Counted from the first letter of the stretch, positions 9,740 through 19,712 are shown. The stretch is 45,220 nucleotides of DNA from Cognatilysobacter terrigena (GCF_004361065.1 NZ_SELT01000025.1:1-45220); one strand, 5' to 3'. Numbers and translations: made by a program. Notes: a model not told the origin generated them from the letters alone.

Positions 9740-10680
9740 GCGTTCACCAGTGCGGCCAGATCGGCGTTGCCGCCGGACAGGATGATGCCGACGCGTCGGC
9801 CTTCGAAGAGATCGCGATTCGCCAGCACCGCGGCGAGCGCGACGGCCGACGACGGCTCGATCAACTGCTTCATGCGCGTCCACACCAGTCGCATGGCGGC
9901 GAGCGTGGCGGCGTCATCGACCACCAATGCCTTCGCGCCCTGCGCACGCAGCATCTCGAAATTGATGGCGCCGAGCGTGCCGCGCAGGCCGTCGCAGACC
10001 GTGTCGGGCGTGAATGCGGTGACGCGCTCGCCGCGTTGGAGCGATGCCGCGGTTTCGGCGGCGCCCGCGGGTTCGGCGAGATAGAGCGGCGTCGACGGCG
10101 AAGCACCGGCGATGGCGACCGCCGTGCCCGATGCGAGCCCGCCGCCGCCGACCGGCACGACGATGGCATCCAGCGGTTGCGCGGCCAGCAGCTCGAGTGC
10201 GGCGGTGCCCTGTCCCGCGATCACCAGCGGATCGGTGTAGGGATGCACGAGGCGCGCGCCGAGCGACTGCTGCAGCTGCGAACACATCGCTTCGCGCGCG
10301 TCGATGGTCGGCGCGCAGCGATGCAGCACCGCGCCGTACGCGGCGATCGCGGCGAGCTTGCCGGGCACCGCACCTTCGGGCACCACGACGTGGCAGGCGA
10401 TGCCGCGGCTCTTGGCCGCGAGCGCCAGCGCCGCACCGTGGTTGCCGGAGGAATGGGTGACGACGCCGCGTCGCGCCTCGTCGTCGCTCAGTGCCCACAC
10501 CGCATTGCACGCGCCGCGGAACTTGAACGCGCCGATGCGCTGCAGGTGCTCGGCCTTGAAGTAGAGGCGACCGCCGGCGAGCTCGTCGATCGTGCGCGAG
10601 GTCAGCACGGGGGTGACGTGCGCATGCGGCGCGATGCGCGCGGCGGCGGCGAGGACGTCGTCGAAACCGGGGTGGGTCAT
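9736..10680 (-). CDS. PLP-dependent threonine/serine dehydratase
   Basis: This 314-aa fold-type II PLP enzyme has the PLP lysine in GAFKFRGA (Lys53), the substrate loop SSGNHG (about 78-82) and the phosphate-binding GGGGLASG (about 178-185). It lacks the C-terminal regulatory ACT-like domain of biosynthetic IlvA. It therefore belongs with catabolic TdcB-like threonine dehydratases or serine racemases. The likely reaction is deamination of L-threonine/L-serine to a 2-oxoacid; a racemase activity is possible and cannot be excluded. The gene overlaps the start of the glycosyltransferase gene (ATGA) and follows the EamA transporter gene by 66 bp. Confidence 0.9.
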   Translation of the reverse strand: MTHPGFDDVLAAAARIAPHAHVTPVLTSRTIDELAGGRLYFKAEHLQRIGAFKFRGACNAVWALSDDEARRGVVTHSSGNHGAALALAAKSRGIACHVVVPEGAVPGKLAAIAAYGAVLHRCAPTIDAREAMCSQLQQSLGARLVHPYTDPLVIAGQGTAALELLAAQPLDAIVVPVGGGGLASGTAVAIAGASPSTPLYLAEPAGAAETAASLQRGERVTAFTPDTVCDGLRGTLGAINFEMLRAQGAKALVVDDAATLAAMRLVWTRMKQLIEPSSAVALAAVLANRDLFEGRRVGIILSGGNADLAALVNA

Positions 10681-10746
10681 GCGGAGACCGGCGGCGGAAA
10701 CGCACTAGGGTAGTGGCTCCGCGCGCGCACCGGGATTACCGCGCCG

Positions 10747-11694
10747 TCATTTGCGGCGCCGGCCCAGCAGGCTCACCGCGGCCGAGCCGGCCACCACGAG
10801 CAGGGCGCCGATCCAGCCCACCGCCGACATCGGCTCCGGCGCGAGCGTCGCCGGCCACAGCCCGTGCACCAGCGCGACCACGCCCAGGCACATCAGCGGC
10901 GTGGTCGCGAGCACGGCCGACACGCGCGACGCCTCCCAGTGAGCGAGCGCCTCGGCGAACGCGCCGTAGGCCACCACCGTGTTGAGCGCGCAGTAGCCGA
11001 GCAGGAGCCACTGCAGCCCGCTGAGGTGCGCCAGGTGCGTCGGATGCGCGAACGGCCACAGCAGCAGCGTCGCGATCACGTAGATCACCGCGAGGATCTG
11101 CATCGAACCAAGCTTCACCAGCAACTGCTTCTGCGCGAGCGCGTAGACCGCCCACACCACGGCAGCGAGCACGACCAGCAGCGAGCCGACGAGGTACGTG
11201 CGCGCGTCGCCGTGGCCGGGCGTGGCGTCGACGTGCACGAGCTGGTCGCGGAAGAACAGGCCGAGGCCGGCGACGAGCAGCGCCATGCCGAACCACTGCG
11301 CGGCGCGGAAGCGCTCGCCGAACACGAGGATGCCGCCGACCGCCATCAGCAGCGGCGCGAGCTGGATGATCAGCTGCGCGTTGCCCGGCGACGTCCGGCC
11401 GACGCCGAGCAGGTAGAAGACATAGTTGCCGACGAGCGTCACCGCGGCGATCGCCAGCAGCGCGCCGCCGCGACGGCCGAGCGCGCCGAAGCCGCGCAGC
11501 CGGCCGCGTGCAGCCAGCCATCCGCCGACGAGCACGGCGGCGACGAGGAAGCGGAACCAGGTGAGCGTGAGCGGGTCGAGCGCCTGAAGCGTGACCTTGA
11601 GCGCGACGGGCAGCGTCGCCCAGCACAGTGCGGTCACCAGGCTCAGCACGAGTCCGAGGCGCGTGCGCCCGGAGGCGCGGTGCAGGGTCGACAT
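10747..11694 (-). CDS. EamA-family transporter
   Basis: The product is 315 aa from ATG 11694. The frame is open further up, but that N terminus is not homologous to the family and is highly charged. It shows ten hydrophobic segments in two halves, typical of EamA/RhaT drug/metabolite transporters, ending in a short positive tail (GRRRK). The segment SPGNAQLIIQLAPLLMAVGG is the usual fourth-fifth helix region. Substrate unknown; family members export amino acids or metabolites. It heads the minus-strand group EamA - dehydratase - glycosyltransferase and diverges from the lipoprotein at 11898. Confidence 0.88.
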   Translation of the reverse strand: MSTLHRASGRTRLGLVLSLVTALCWATLPVALKVTLQALDPLTLTWFRFLVAAVLVGGWLAARGRLRGFGALGRRGGALLAIAAVTLVGNYVFYLLGVGRTSPGNAQLIIQLAPLLMAVGGILVFGERFRAAQWFGMALLVAGLGLFFRDQLVHVDATPGHGDARTYLVGSLLVVLAAVVWAVYALAQKQLLVKLGSMQILAVIYVIATLLLWPFAHPTHLAHLSGLQWLLLGYCALNTVVAYGAFAEALAHWEASRVSAVLATTPLMCLGVVALVHGLWPATLAPEPMSAVGWIGALLVVAGSAAVSLLGRRRK

Positions 11695-11897
11695 GGACGG
11701 CGTCCGCAGCGAGGGCGTGCGATGCTCGCAGGCGCGGCGTCGACCGGCAACGCCGCACGTGCACCGCTGCGTACGACGAACTCTGGTGGCGCCATCGCTG
11801 AACCGCTCAGCCGGTGTGTGTCGACGGTCGAAAAAGTTAAGCGGTAGTTCAATCCGACCGGCCGAAGCTGCATCGGATAACACAGGGGTGTTCCGCC

Positions 11898-12494
11898 ATG
11901 ATCCGCAGACTTCTGATTCCCCTCGCCGCGACCGCGCTGCTCGCCGGCTGCGTCACCTCGCCGCCCTACGGCTATCGCGCCGACGGCCATGGCGACTACT
12001 ACTACGGCTCGCCGTACGTCGAATACCGCTACCAGGACGCCTGGCCGTACTACGGCTACGGTTCGTACTACTACGGCCCGTACCGTCCGGGTTTCTCGGT
12101 GTGGGGCGGCTACTACGGTGGCGGCTATCCGTCCTACGGCTACCCGTATTACGGCTCGCCGTATCGCTACGCCTACCCGCGCTACCAGCCCCACGACGGT
12201 CACCACGGCGACCCGCGCGGCGGCAACGGCTACGGCGGCGACCCGCGTCCGGACAACCGCCCCGACGGCGGCCCGTGGCGTAATCCCGACGAGATCGTGC
12301 GTCGGCGCCGCGCCATCGATAACGGCGGCGGCATGGTGCAGGTCGCGCCGCGTCCGTCGATGCCCGAGGTCACGCGCCCGAGCCCGGGAACGTTCGGTCC
12401 GCGCATGGGCGGGGATGATCGCGGCGGTAGCGCGCCGGGCGATGTGATCCGTCGCGCGCGTCGCGAAAGCGCGGCCGGAAACGATCCTCGCTGA
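11898..12494 (+). CDS. Tyr/Gly/Pro-rich lipoprotein
   Basis: This 198-aa protein has a clear lipoprotein signal: positive start MIRR, hydrophobic core and lipobox LLAGC with Cys18. The mature part to about residue 95 is extraordinarily rich in Tyr and Gly, with repeated YYYG, YGYG, YYGS and PSYGYPYYGS units. The rest is hydrophilic, with many Arg, Asp, Gly and Pro. I do not recognise a domain. Similar Tyr/Gly-rich short lipoproteins occur in related genomes, but no function is known to me. It stands alone, diverging from the EamA transporter, with an AT-richer stretch at 11831-11853 that probably holds a promoter. No terminator with a T-run is evident directly after it. Confidence 0.85.
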   Translation: MIRRLLIPLAATALLAGCVTSPPYGYRADGHGDYYYGSPYVEYRYQDAWPYYGYGSYYYGPYRPGFSVWGGYYGGGYPSYGYPYYGSPYRYAYPRYQPHDGHHGDPRGGNGYGGDPRPDNRPDGGPWRNPDEIVRRRRAIDNGGGMVQVAPRPSMPEVTRPSPGTFGPRMGGDDRGGSAPGDVIRRARRESAAGNDPR

Positions 12495-13035
12495 GGAACC
12501 GCGAAACGTGACGGCGGCGGCTTGCGATGCCGCCGATCGGGCCTCAAGCTAGGTCGGCACCGTCCGCGCATGCGGACGGGCGCGTCGTTTCCGCCATGTC
12601 GGACCCCGGCGAGGATCTTCGGATCCCCCCTGTTCCGCCCCTCGCCGGGGCCGGCACCCGGATCCCGGGTGCAAGGCGAAGCCCCTGAAAAGGTGAAGGG
12701 CCGGACGTCCCCCGACATCCGGCCCTTCGTGCTTCCCCGCGGGCGCTGTGGCCAGCCCCTGTTCCAATGCTGGCCGACGCAAGCGCCTGCCCCGCTGGGT
12801 GCAAACGAATGCAGTGCACGAAGCGTGCCATGGGCGCGTGGAAGCGGCCGTATGGCCGGAATCCAACTGTGGTCACGTTCCGGCCGCAAATCCGTTCAGG
12901 TGACCCGGCACGAAGGTGACGCAGAGCGGCCATGCCCGGCCGCGGCGGTCAGGCGCTGACGTTCGCGACCGCCCCTGTTCAGGAATGCGCCCGCGCCGGC
13001 TGCGCGACAATGCGCTGGCATTTCGAGGCACCCCG
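12495..13035. other. Hairpin-rich intergenic region upstream of mnmG
   Basis: There is no convincing gene in these 541 bp. At least six stable inverted repeats are visible: 12560-12579 (8 bp, GCAT loop), 12604-12650 (11 bp outer stem), 12654-12672 (8 bp, 3-nt loop), 12695-12728 (15 bp with one mismatch), 12750-12775 (7 bp) and 12854-12885 (8 bp). The 12604-12650 stem encloses GGATC-TTCG-GATCC at 12613-12626. This is a cUUCGg tetraloop when read on the plus strand, which suggests a plus-strand RNA. On the minus strand the 12695-12728 hairpin is followed by a TTTT, so it could also act as a weak terminator there. It could be a structured 5' leader, a small RNA or a cluster of repetitive palindromes. 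Confidence 0.5.
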
Positions 13036-14928
13036 ATGAGCGACTCCTTCTACCGGTTCGACGTGATCGTGGTCGGCGGCGGCCACGCCGGCACCGAGGC
13101 CGCGCTCGCGTCCGCCCGCACCGGCGCGCGCACGCTGCTGCTCACGCATTCGATCGAGACGGTCGGCGCGATGAGCTGCAATCCCGCGATCGGCGGCATC
13201 GGCAAGGGCCACCTGGTCAAGGAGATCGACGCGCTCGGCGGGGTGATGGCGCGTGCGGCCGACGCCGCCGGCATCCAGTGGCGTCGCCTCAACGCGAGCA
13301 AGGGCCCGGCGGTGCGCGCGACGCGCTGTCAGGCCGATCGTTCGCTCTATCGCGCCTACATCCGCCGCGCGGTCGAGTCGCAACCGAACCTCACCATCTT
13401 CCAGGCCGCGGTCGACGACATCGGTTTCGACAACGGCCGCGTGTCGTCCGTCCTCACGCAGACCGGCCTGCGCTTCTTCGCGCCCGCCGTCGTGCTCACC
13501 GCCGGCACCTTCCTCGCGGGCAAGGTGCACATCGGCGCGACGACGTACGCCGCCGGCCGCGCGGGCGATCCGCCGGCGACCACGCTCGCCGCGAAGCTGC
13601 GCGAAGGTCCGTTCGCGGTCGATCGCCTGAAGACCGGCACGCCGCCGCGCATCGACGGCCGCACGCTCGACTACGCGGTGATGGACGAGCAGCCCGGCGA
13701 CGATCCGCGCCCGGTGATGTCGTTCATGGGCAGCACCCTCGACCATCCGGCACAGGTGTCCTGCTGGATCACGCACACCTCCGAGCGCACGCACGAGATC
13801 ATCCGCGGCGCGCTCGACCGCTCGCCGCTCTACACCGGCCAGATCGAAGGCATCGGCCCGCGCTATTGCCCGTCGATCGAGGACAAGGTCGTGCGGTTCG
13901 CCGAGAAGGCGTCGCACCAGATCTTCGTCGAACCCGAAGGGCTCGATGTCGCCGAGATCTACCCGAACGGCATCTCGACCTCGCTGCCGTTCGACGTGCA
14001 GCTCGATCTCGTGCGTTCGATCCGCGGTTTCGAGAACGCGCACATCACGCGCGCCGGCTACGCCATCGAATACGACTTCTTCGATCCGCGCGGCCTGAAG
14101 ACGACACTCGAAACCAAATCCATCGACGGCCTGTTCTTCGCCGGCCAGATCAATGGCACGACCGGTTACGAGGAAGCCGCGGCGCAGGGCCTTCTCGCGG
14201 GCGTCAACGCGGCGCGTTTCGTGCGCGGCGAAGCGGGCTGGAGCCCGCGTCGCGACGAGGCTTACCTCGGCGTGCTCGTCGACGACCTCACGACGCACGG
14301 CACGTCCGAGCCGTACCGCATGTTCACCTCACGCGCCGAGTACCGCCTGCAGCTGCGCGAGGACAACGCGGACCTGCGACTGACGCCGGTCGGCCGCGAT
14401 CTCGGTCTCGTCGACGACGAGCGCTGGCTGTGGTTCTCCACCAAGCGCGAGGCGATCGAACGCGAAACCGCCCGCCTGCGTGCGATGTGGGCCGCGCCGA
14501 ACAACGCGCTCGGCGGCGAGATCGCGGCGACGCTCGGCCTCGAGGTCAGCCGCGAGACGAACGCGCTCGATCTGCTGCGTCGTCCCGAGATGGACTACGC
14601 GACGCTGACGCGCGTGCCATCGCTCGGCCCGGCCGTCGACGACGCGACGGTGGCCGAGCAGGTCGAAATCGACGCCAAGTATTCCGGCTACCTGGATCGC
14701 CAGCGCGAGGAGATCGAACGCGCGCGTCGGCATGAGGAGACGTCGATTCCGGACGCGTTCGATTACGCGAGCGTGCGCGGGCTGTCGGCCGAAGTGCGGC
14801 AGAAGCTCGAACGCGTGCGCCCGCAGACCATCGGGCAGGCGCAGCGCATTCCGGGGACGACGCCCGCCGCGATCTCGCTTCTGCTCGTGCACCTCGTGCG
14901 CAACACGCGAAACCGCGTCGTCGCCTGA
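13036..14928 (+). CDS. mnmG: tRNA uridine-5-carboxymethylaminomethyl modification enzyme MnmG
   Basis: MnmG (GidA), with MnmE, installs the carboxymethylaminomethyl group at U34 of several tRNAs. The product is 630 aa from ATG 13036, the family length. The N-terminal FAD-binding motif is [12 protein letters not shown]. The conserved [20 protein letters not shown] and [20 protein letters not shown] segments are present, and the helical C-terminal domain that contacts MnmE and tRNA ends near the stop. The frame is open further upstream, but that extension is not MnmG-like. A GACAAT hexamer at 13006-13011 could be a -10 element. It converges with kup, with 3 bp between the stop codons. Confidence 0.97.
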   Translation: MSDSFYRFDVIVVGGGHAGTEAALASARTGARTLLLTHSIETVGAMSCNPAIGGIGKGHLVKEIDALGGVMARAADAAGIQWRRLNASKGPAVRATRCQADRSLYRAYIRRAVESQPNLTIFQAAVDDIGFDNGRVSSVLTQTGLRFFAPAVVLTAGTFLAGKVHIGATTYAAGRAGDPPATTLAAKLREGPFAVDRLKTGTPPRIDGRTLDYAVMDEQPGDDPRPVMSFMGSTLDHPAQVSCWITHTSERTHEIIRGALDRSPLYTGQIEGIGPRYCPSIEDKVVRFAEKASHQIFVEPEGLDVAEIYPNGISTSLPFDVQLDLVRSIRGFENAHITRAGYAIEYDFFDPRGLKTTLETKSIDGLFFAGQINGTTGYEEAAAQGLLAGVNAARFVRGEAGWSPRRDEAYLGVLVDDLTTHGTSEPYRMFTSRAEYRLQLREDNADLRLTPVGRDLGLVDDERWLWFSTKREAIERETARLRAMWAAPNNALGGEIAATLGLEVSRETNALDLLRRPEMDYATLTRVPSLGPAVDDATVAEQVEIDAKYSGYLDRQREEIERARRHEETSIPDAFDYASVRGLSAEVRQKLERVRPQTIGQAQRIPGTTPAAISLLLVHLVRNTRNRVVA

Positions 14929-14931
14929 CGC

Positions 14932-16824
14932 TCAGATCTCGACCGGCGCGCCCATCTCCACGAGTCGGTTGCTCGGGATCCGGAAGAAGTTGCTCGCCGC
15001 CGTCGCGTTGCGATGCATGAAGGCGAAGATGCGGTCGCGCCAGATCGGCATGCCGTGGTGTCGGCGCGCGACGACCGTTTCGCGACTCGCGAAGTAGGTC
15101 GTCTCCATCGGATCGAAGCAGACGTCGCCGTAGTCGACCGCGCGCATCAATGCGAGCGGCACGTCGGGCGTCTCCATGAAGCCGAAGCGCAGCGTCGCCC
15201 GATAGAAGCTGTCGCCGATGCAGCGGATCGCGAGGCGTTGCGCCGGCGGCACCGTGGGCACCGGACGCGTCTCCACGTTGAGCAGCACGTTGCGCTCGTG
15301 CAGCACGCGGTTGTGCTTGAGGTTGTGCAGCAGCGCGGTCGGCACGACGGCGGTTTGCGACGTCAGGAATACCGCGGGGCCCGGCACGCGCAGCGGCGGC
15401 GAGAGCATCAGCTGCGGCACGAACTCGTCGACCGCGATTCCATCCTTCAGCACCTCGGCCTGCAGCAGCTGGCGGCCGCGACGCCACGTGCGCAGCACTG
15501 CGAACACGACCACGCCGAGCAGCAGCGGGAACCATGCGCCGTCGAAGAACTTGGCGAGGTTGGCACCGAGGAACGCGACGTCCACGCCCACGAACAGCGC
15601 GACCATCGGCCAGTACAGCGGCTTCGGCAGCAGCGCGCGGTGGCGCGTGGTGACGATGAGCAGCACGCTGGTGATGAGCATCGTGCCCGTCACCGACACG
15701 CCGTACGCGGTCGCGAGCGCGGTCGAACTGCCGAAGCCGACCACCGTCGCGATCGTGCCGAGCATCAGCAGCCAGTTGATCGCCGGCACGTAGATCTGGC
15801 CGAACGCGTCGCGCGAGGTCTGGCGGATGGTCATGCGCGGCAGGTAGCCCAGCAGCACGGCCTGGCGCGTCGCCGAATACGCACCGCTGATGACGGCCTG
15901 CGACGCGATGACCGTCGCGACCGTCGACAGCCCGATCATCGGGTACAGCGCCCACGCCGGCACGCCGAGATAGAACGGGTTGTCCACCGCCGACGGGTGC
16001 GCGAGCACGAGCGCGCCCTGGCCGAGGTAGTTGAGCGCGAGCGCGGGCAGCACGACGACCAGCCACGCGCGCTGGATCGGCCGGCGTCCGAAATGACCCA
16101 TGTCGGCATACAGCGCCTCGCCGCCGGTGACGGCGAGCACCACGGCGCCGAGGATGAAGAAGCCATGCGGGCCGTGCATCGAGAAGAAGCGCAGTGCCCA
16201 CATCGGGTTCAGCGCGGCGAGCACCTGCGGATGCATGGCGATGCCGCGTGCGCCGATCGCCGCGAGCGCGATGAACCACAGCACCAGCACAGGGCCGAAC
16301 GCCTTGCCGACGGCGTCGGTGCCGAAGCGTTGCGTCGCGAACAGCACGAGCAGCACCGTGATCGTGATCGGCAACACCCAGTGCGCCAGGCCCGGCGCCG
16401 CGACCTCGAGGCCTTCGACAGCCGACAGCACCGAGATCGCGGGGGTGAGCACACCGTCGCCGAAGAACAGCGCCGCACCGAACACGCCGAGCAGGCCGAC
16501 GACGTAGATGCCACGCGTGCCCTTGAGGGTGCGTTCGGCCAGAGCCGACAGCGCCATGATGCCGCCCTCGCCATCGTTGTCGACGCGCATGATCACGCCG
16601 ACGTACTTCGCGGTGATCACGACCATCAGCGTCCAGAACACCAGCGACAGCAGGCCGAGCACGGTGGGCACGTCGGGCGTCAGGCCGTAATGCGGCAGGA
16701 AGGCTTCCTTCAGCGTGTACAGCGGACTGGTGCCGATGTCGCCGAACACGACGCCGAGTGCGCCGAGCACGAGCGTGCCCATGCGCTGCTGCGGCGCATG
16801 GGAAGAAGCGATGGCGGCTTGCAT
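14932..16824 (-). CDS. kup: Kup potassium uptake transporter
   Basis: The product is 630 aa from ATG 16824. The Kup/HAK/KT signature [20 protein letters not shown] lies near the N terminus. About 12 hydrophobic segments follow, then a cytoplasmic C-terminal domain of about 180 residues. The [20 protein letters not shown] segment is also diagnostic. The family performs K+/H+ symport in the inner membrane. Upstream in-frame sequence exists, but [16 protein letters not shown] fits the usual N terminus. It diverges from a KdpD/KdpE-type two-component pair, which suggests potassium-linked regulation. Confidence 0.95.
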   Translation of the reverse strand: MQAAIASSHAPQQRMGTLVLGALGVVFGDIGTSPLYTLKEAFLPHYGLTPDVPTVLGLLSLVFWTLMVVITAKYVGVIMRVDNDGEGGIMALSALAERTLKGTRGIYVVGLLGVFGAALFFGDGVLTPAISVLSAVEGLEVAAPGLAHWVLPITITVLLVLFATQRFGTDAVGKAFGPVLVLWFIALAAIGARGIAMHPQVLAALNPMWALRFFSMHGPHGFFILGAVVLAVTGGEALYADMGHFGRRPIQRAWLVVVLPALALNYLGQGALVLAHPSAVDNPFYLGVPAWALYPMIGLSTVATVIASQAVISGAYSATRQAVLLGYLPRMTIRQTSRDAFGQIYVPAINWLLMLGTIATVVGFGSSTALATAYGVSVTGTMLITSVLLIVTTRHRALLPKPLYWPMVALFVGVDVAFLGANLAKFFDGAWFPLLLGVVVFAVLRTWRRGRQLLQAEVLKDGIAVDEFVPQLMLSPPLRVPGPAVFLTSQTAVVPTALLHNLKHNRVLHERNVLLNVETRPVPTVPPAQRLAIRCIGDSFYRATLRFGFMETPDVPLALMRAVDYGDVCFDPMETTYFASRETVVARRHHGMPIWRDRIFAFMHRNATAASNFFRIPSNRLVEMGAPVEI

Positions 16825-16908
16825 GCGCGCGTCGTCGTTCCGGAAAGACGGTGCGCAGTCTCGATCCGGGGCGCGTAAAGGCGGAAGGCACCGAACGCCC
16901 GCGACGCG

Positions 16909-16926
16909 TAAATTCCGCATAAATTC
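16909..16926. promoter_or_regulatory. Direct repeat in the kup / two-component intergenic region
   Basis: TAAATTC occurs at 16909-16915 and again at 16920-16926, an 11-bp period in otherwise GC-rich DNA. OmpR/KdpE-family regulators commonly bind direct repeats spaced by about one helical turn. A role as operator for the adjacent KdpE-like regulator is inference. A GACAAT hexamer at 16959-16964 may be a -10 element for the kinase gene. Confidence 0.35.
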
Positions 16927-16964
16927 GTCGCGAAGCGCGTCATCGCGCGCAAGCTGCGGCGACA

Positions 16965-18419
16965 ATGGCGCAACTCCCGAGGCCGCCGGACGTGAACGCG
17001 CCACCGATCGCCCGCCCGCATCGACCGATCGCTGCGTACGCGCTCGCGGCCGCCGGCACGTTGGCCGCCATCCTCCTCGCGCAGCTGCTGCAGCGCTGGC
17101 TGGGCGTCGCCGACCTCTCGCTGGTGTTCATGCTCGCGGTGCTCGTCGTCGCGGCACGCACGCATGCGGGGCCGGCACTGCTGACCGCCGTGCTCTGCTT
17201 CGTCGCCTACAACTTCTTCTTCATCGAGCCGCGCTACACGCTGTACATCGGCGCGCGCCACGGCGTCGCAACCGTATTTGCCTTCCTTGCTGCGGCGTTG
17301 CTCGCAGGACGGCTCGCCTCGCAGCTCGCCGAACAGGTCGATGCGCTGGGCGACGCACAACGCCACAGCGCGGCGCGACAGGCGCTCGGCCAGCAACTTG
17401 CGATGGCCGCGGACGGACCCGCCGTCGTGCGCGCTGCGGCTGCTGCCTTTCGCGAAGCGCTCGATGCCGACGTCTGGTTGCGGCTCGGCGACGACTCGCG
17501 ACAGGTGCTGCGTGGCGCGCAGACCGAGACGGTCGAAGAGCACGGCTGGTGGTTCCTTCCGCTGGGCGCGCCCGATCGCGTGCTCGGCGTGCTGGGGCTC
17601 AAGCTGCCGGACAGCCCGTCGCGACTCGATGCGGGCGAACGCGAAGTCGCACGTGCGATGGCCGACGACGTCGCGCAGGCGCTGCTGCGCACGCGGCTCG
17701 TCGCCGAAGTCGAAGCGCAACGCGTCGCCACCGAAACCGAGCGGCTGCGCAGCGGGTTGCTCGCGTCGGTCTCGCATGACCTGCGTACGCCGCTGGCGTC
17801 GATCATCGGCGCCGCCGACAGCCTCGACGCCTGGGGCGACACCATGCCCGCCGCCGATCGCAGCGCGTTGCTCGCCACCGTGCGCGAGGAAGGCCTGCGG
17901 CTCGATCGCTACATCCAGAACCTGCTCGACATGACGCGGCTCGGCTCCGGCCTCGAGCCCGTGCGCGACTGGTTCGGCGTCGACGAACTCGTCGGCGCGG
18001 CCATTGCGCGCGTGCAGCAGCACCGGCCGCAGGCGAATGTCGATGTGCAGGCCGCGCCCGGCCTGCCACCCGCGTTCGTGCAGGGCGCGCTCATCGAGCA
18101 GGCGCTGCACAACGTCATCGATAACGCGTTGAAGTTCGGCGGCGACGCTTCGGTGGTGGACGTCGCCATCGCACACATCGACGCCACGTTCGACATCACC
18201 GTCTGCGACCGTGGACGCGGCATTCCCGCAGCCGAACGCGAGCGCGTGTTCGAGATGTTCCATCGCGTCGAGCGCGTCGATCGCGGCCCGTCCGGCACCG
18301 GCCTGGGGCTCGCGATCGCGCGCGCGATCGTGCTCGCGCACGGCGGACACATCGCGATCGAGGACGCACCGGGCGGCGGTACCTGCGTGCGCATCACGTT
18401 GCCGGTGGGCGCGCCATGA
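16965..18419 (+). CDS. KdpD-type sensor histidine kinase lacking the N-terminal KdpD and USP domains
   Basis: The protein is 484 aa from ATG 16965; a GTG at 16992 is an alternative start, favoured if the GACAAT just before 16965 is a -10 box. It begins with four membrane segments (about residues 21-115) of the DUF4118 type found in KdpD, including [16 protein letters not shown]-like region (about 140-245) follows, then the HisKA dimerisation/phosphoacceptor site [10 protein letters not shown] with His271. The HATPase has N box [10 protein letters not shown] and G boxes DRGRGIP and GTGLGLAIA. Full KdpD is about 890 aa and has an N-terminal KdpD sensor and USP domain, both absent here. It overlaps the response regulator (ATGA). 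No kdpFABC genes are nearby; kup diverges from it. Confidence 0.9.
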   Translation: MAQLPRPPDVNAPPIARPHRPIAAYALAAAGTLAAILLAQLLQRWLGVADLSLVFMLAVLVVAARTHAGPALLTAVLCFVAYNFFFIEPRYTLYIGARHGVATVFAFLAAALLAGRLASQLAEQVDALGDAQRHSAARQALGQQLAMAADGPAVVRAAAAAFREALDADVWLRLGDDSRQVLRGAQTETVEEHGWWFLPLGAPDRVLGVLGLKLPDSPSRLDAGEREVARAMADDVAQALLRTRLVAEVEAQRVATETERLRSGLLASVSHDLRTPLASIIGAADSLDAWGDTMPAADRSALLATVREEGLRLDRYIQNLLDMTRLGSGLEPVRDWFGVDELVGAAIARVQQHRPQANVDVQAAPGLPPAFVQGALIEQALHNVIDNALKFGGDASVVDVAIAHIDATFDITVCDRGRGIPAAERERVFEMFHRVERVDRGPSGTGLGLAIARAIVLAHGGHIAIEDAPGGGTCVRITLPVGAP

Positions 18420-19114
18420 GTGAGACCGTGCCCGCGCGCACCCTCGTGATCGACGACGAACCGCAGATCCGCCGGTTCCTCGACATCTCGCTGCGCGCGC
18501 AGGGTTATGTCGTGCTCGCGGCGGCGACGGCGGACGACGGCCTCGCGCAACTCGCGACGGATGGCGCGGACGTCGTCATCCTCGACCTCGGGCTGCCCGA
18601 TCGCGATGGCGTCGAGGTGCTGCGCGACCTGCGGCAGTGGTCGAGCGTGCCGGTGCTCGTGCTGACCGCGCGCGGCGACGAGGACGAGAAGGTGAAGTTG
18701 CTCGACGCCGGCGCGAACGACTACGTCACCAAACCTTTCGGCATCCGCGAACTGATGGCGCGGCTGCGCGCGCTGCGCCGAATGCAGGCCACGGCCGACG
18801 ACGAGCCCGCGGTGTACGACGACGGCGAACTGCGCATCGATCCGGTGCGTCGCGAGGTGCTGCGCGGCGGCGTCGCGCTGTCGCTCACGCGCAAGGAGTA
18901 CGCGCTGCTCACACTCTTGGTTCGCCATGCGGGGCGCGTGGTCACGCAACCGCAGCTGCTGCGCGAAGTCTGGGGGCCGACCCACCAGGGCGACACGCAC
19001 TACCTGCGCATTCTTGTCGGCAAGCTGCGGCAGAAGCTCGGCGACGACGCGGCGCATCCGCGCTGGATCGCGACGGAACCGGGCGTCGGCCTGCGCTTCC
19101 TCGTGCGCAACTGA
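18416..19114 (+). CDS. kdpE: KdpE-type OmpR-family response regulator
   Basis: The 232-aa protein has a receiver domain with acidic residues Asp13/Asp14, phosphoacceptor Asp57 in VVILDLGLPD and Lys106 in YVTKPF. A C-terminal winged-helix DNA-binding domain of the OmpR type follows, ending IATEPGVGLRFLVRN, which is KdpE-like. Its start overlaps the kinase stop. In the classical system KdpE activates kdpFABC under potassium limitation. Here the nearest potassium gene is the divergent kup, a plausible but unproven target. The symbol reflects family similarity. Confidence 0.9.
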   Translation: MSETVPARTLVIDDEPQIRRFLDISLRAQGYVVLAAATADDGLAQLATDGADVVILDLGLPDRDGVEVLRDLRQWSSVPVLVLTARGDEDEKVKLLDAGANDYVTKPFGIRELMARLRALRRMQATADDEPAVYDDGELRIDPVRREVLRGGVALSLTRKEYALLTLLVRHAGRVVTQPQLLREVWGPTHQGDTHYLRILVGKLRQKLGDDAAHPRWIATEPGVGLRFLVRN

Positions 19115-19130
19115 CCGACCGCGCAAACGA

Positions 19131-19156
19131 CGACGCCCGCCGATTGGCGGGCGTCG
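19131..19156. terminator. Stem-loop between convergent kdpE-like and hemerythrin genes
   Basis: A perfect 11-bp stem has arms CGACGCCCGCC (19131-19141) and GGCGGGCGTCG (19146-19156) with a GATT loop. It lies between two convergent stop codons. It lacks a good T-run on either strand, so its terminator strength is doubtful. Confidence 0.5.
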
Positions 19157-19175
19157 AGTACGACACGAGACGGGA

Positions 19176-19712
19176 TTACTGCAGCGACGCGCGCGGCGGC
19201 GACTGCTCGGAACCGACCTGGCCGCGCTGCTTCTTCAGCAGCTCGATCTGCTCGGCCCCCATCTCCAGCAGCTCCTGCTTGCGCTGCGCCATCTGCTGGC
19301 CCAGCTCGTCGAGCTGCTCCTTCGACAGTACCTGACGCGCGGTCTTGAACATCTCGTCTTCTTCTTCCTTGGCGTGATGTTCGACCAGCTCCTTCAGCAC
19401 CTTCGCGCGGCCGCTGAAGCGGTCGCTGGTGACGTCGGTGGCGAGCAGGTCGGGCAGTACGAGTTCACCGGCGGCGCGGTGCTCTTCCAGCGCTTCGAAC
19501 ACGGTGGCTTCGTCCTTGGACTCACCGACCGCATCCTTGAACGCCGGATAGAAAATCTCTTCCTCGATCTGCGTATGCACGTCGAGTTCGAGGCGGATCT
19601 GCTCGAGCAGTTCCGTGCGCGTCTTCTCGGCGCGCTTGGTGGTGTCGGCGAGCTTCGACAACAGGCCACGCACCTTCTCGTGGTCGGCCTTGAGCAATTC
19701 GATCGCGTTCAT
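19176..19712 (-). CDS. Hemerythrin HHE-domain protein
   Basis: The product is 178 aa from ATG 19712, preceded by an AGG about 10 bases upstream; an in-frame ATG at 19748 is less likely. The first 130 residues are a hemerythrin-type four-helix bundle. Its metal-ligand-like residues are in KADHEKV, VHTQIEEEIFYP, EEHRAAGE and VEHHAKEEEDEMF. The family binds a di-iron centre and is linked to oxygen, nitric oxide or iron sensing and storage. The C-terminal 50 residues form a charged Gln/Lys/Glu-rich helix with no known role. It is cytoplasmic, with no signal peptide. Confidence 0.9.
   Translation of the reverse strand: MNAIELLKADHEKVRGLLSKLADTTKRAEKTRTELLEQIRLELDVHTQIEEEIFYPAFKDAVGESKDEATVFEALEEHRAAGELVLPDLLATDVTSDRFSGRAKVLKELVEHHAKEEEDEMFKTARQVLSKEQLDELGQQMAQRKQELLEMGAEQIELLKKQRGQVGSEQSPPRASLQ

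Noticed and set aside
12230-12889. 219-codon minus-strand frame through the region upstream of mnmG
   Set aside because: It crosses the coding end of the Tyr-rich lipoprotein and the hairpins; it is Pro/Arg-rich with no ribosome binding site or recognisable fold.
15013-16878. 621-codon plus-strand frame opposite kup
   Set aside because: Composition is dominated by His, Arg and Gln, as in antisense frames of membrane-protein genes; kup is certain on the other strand.
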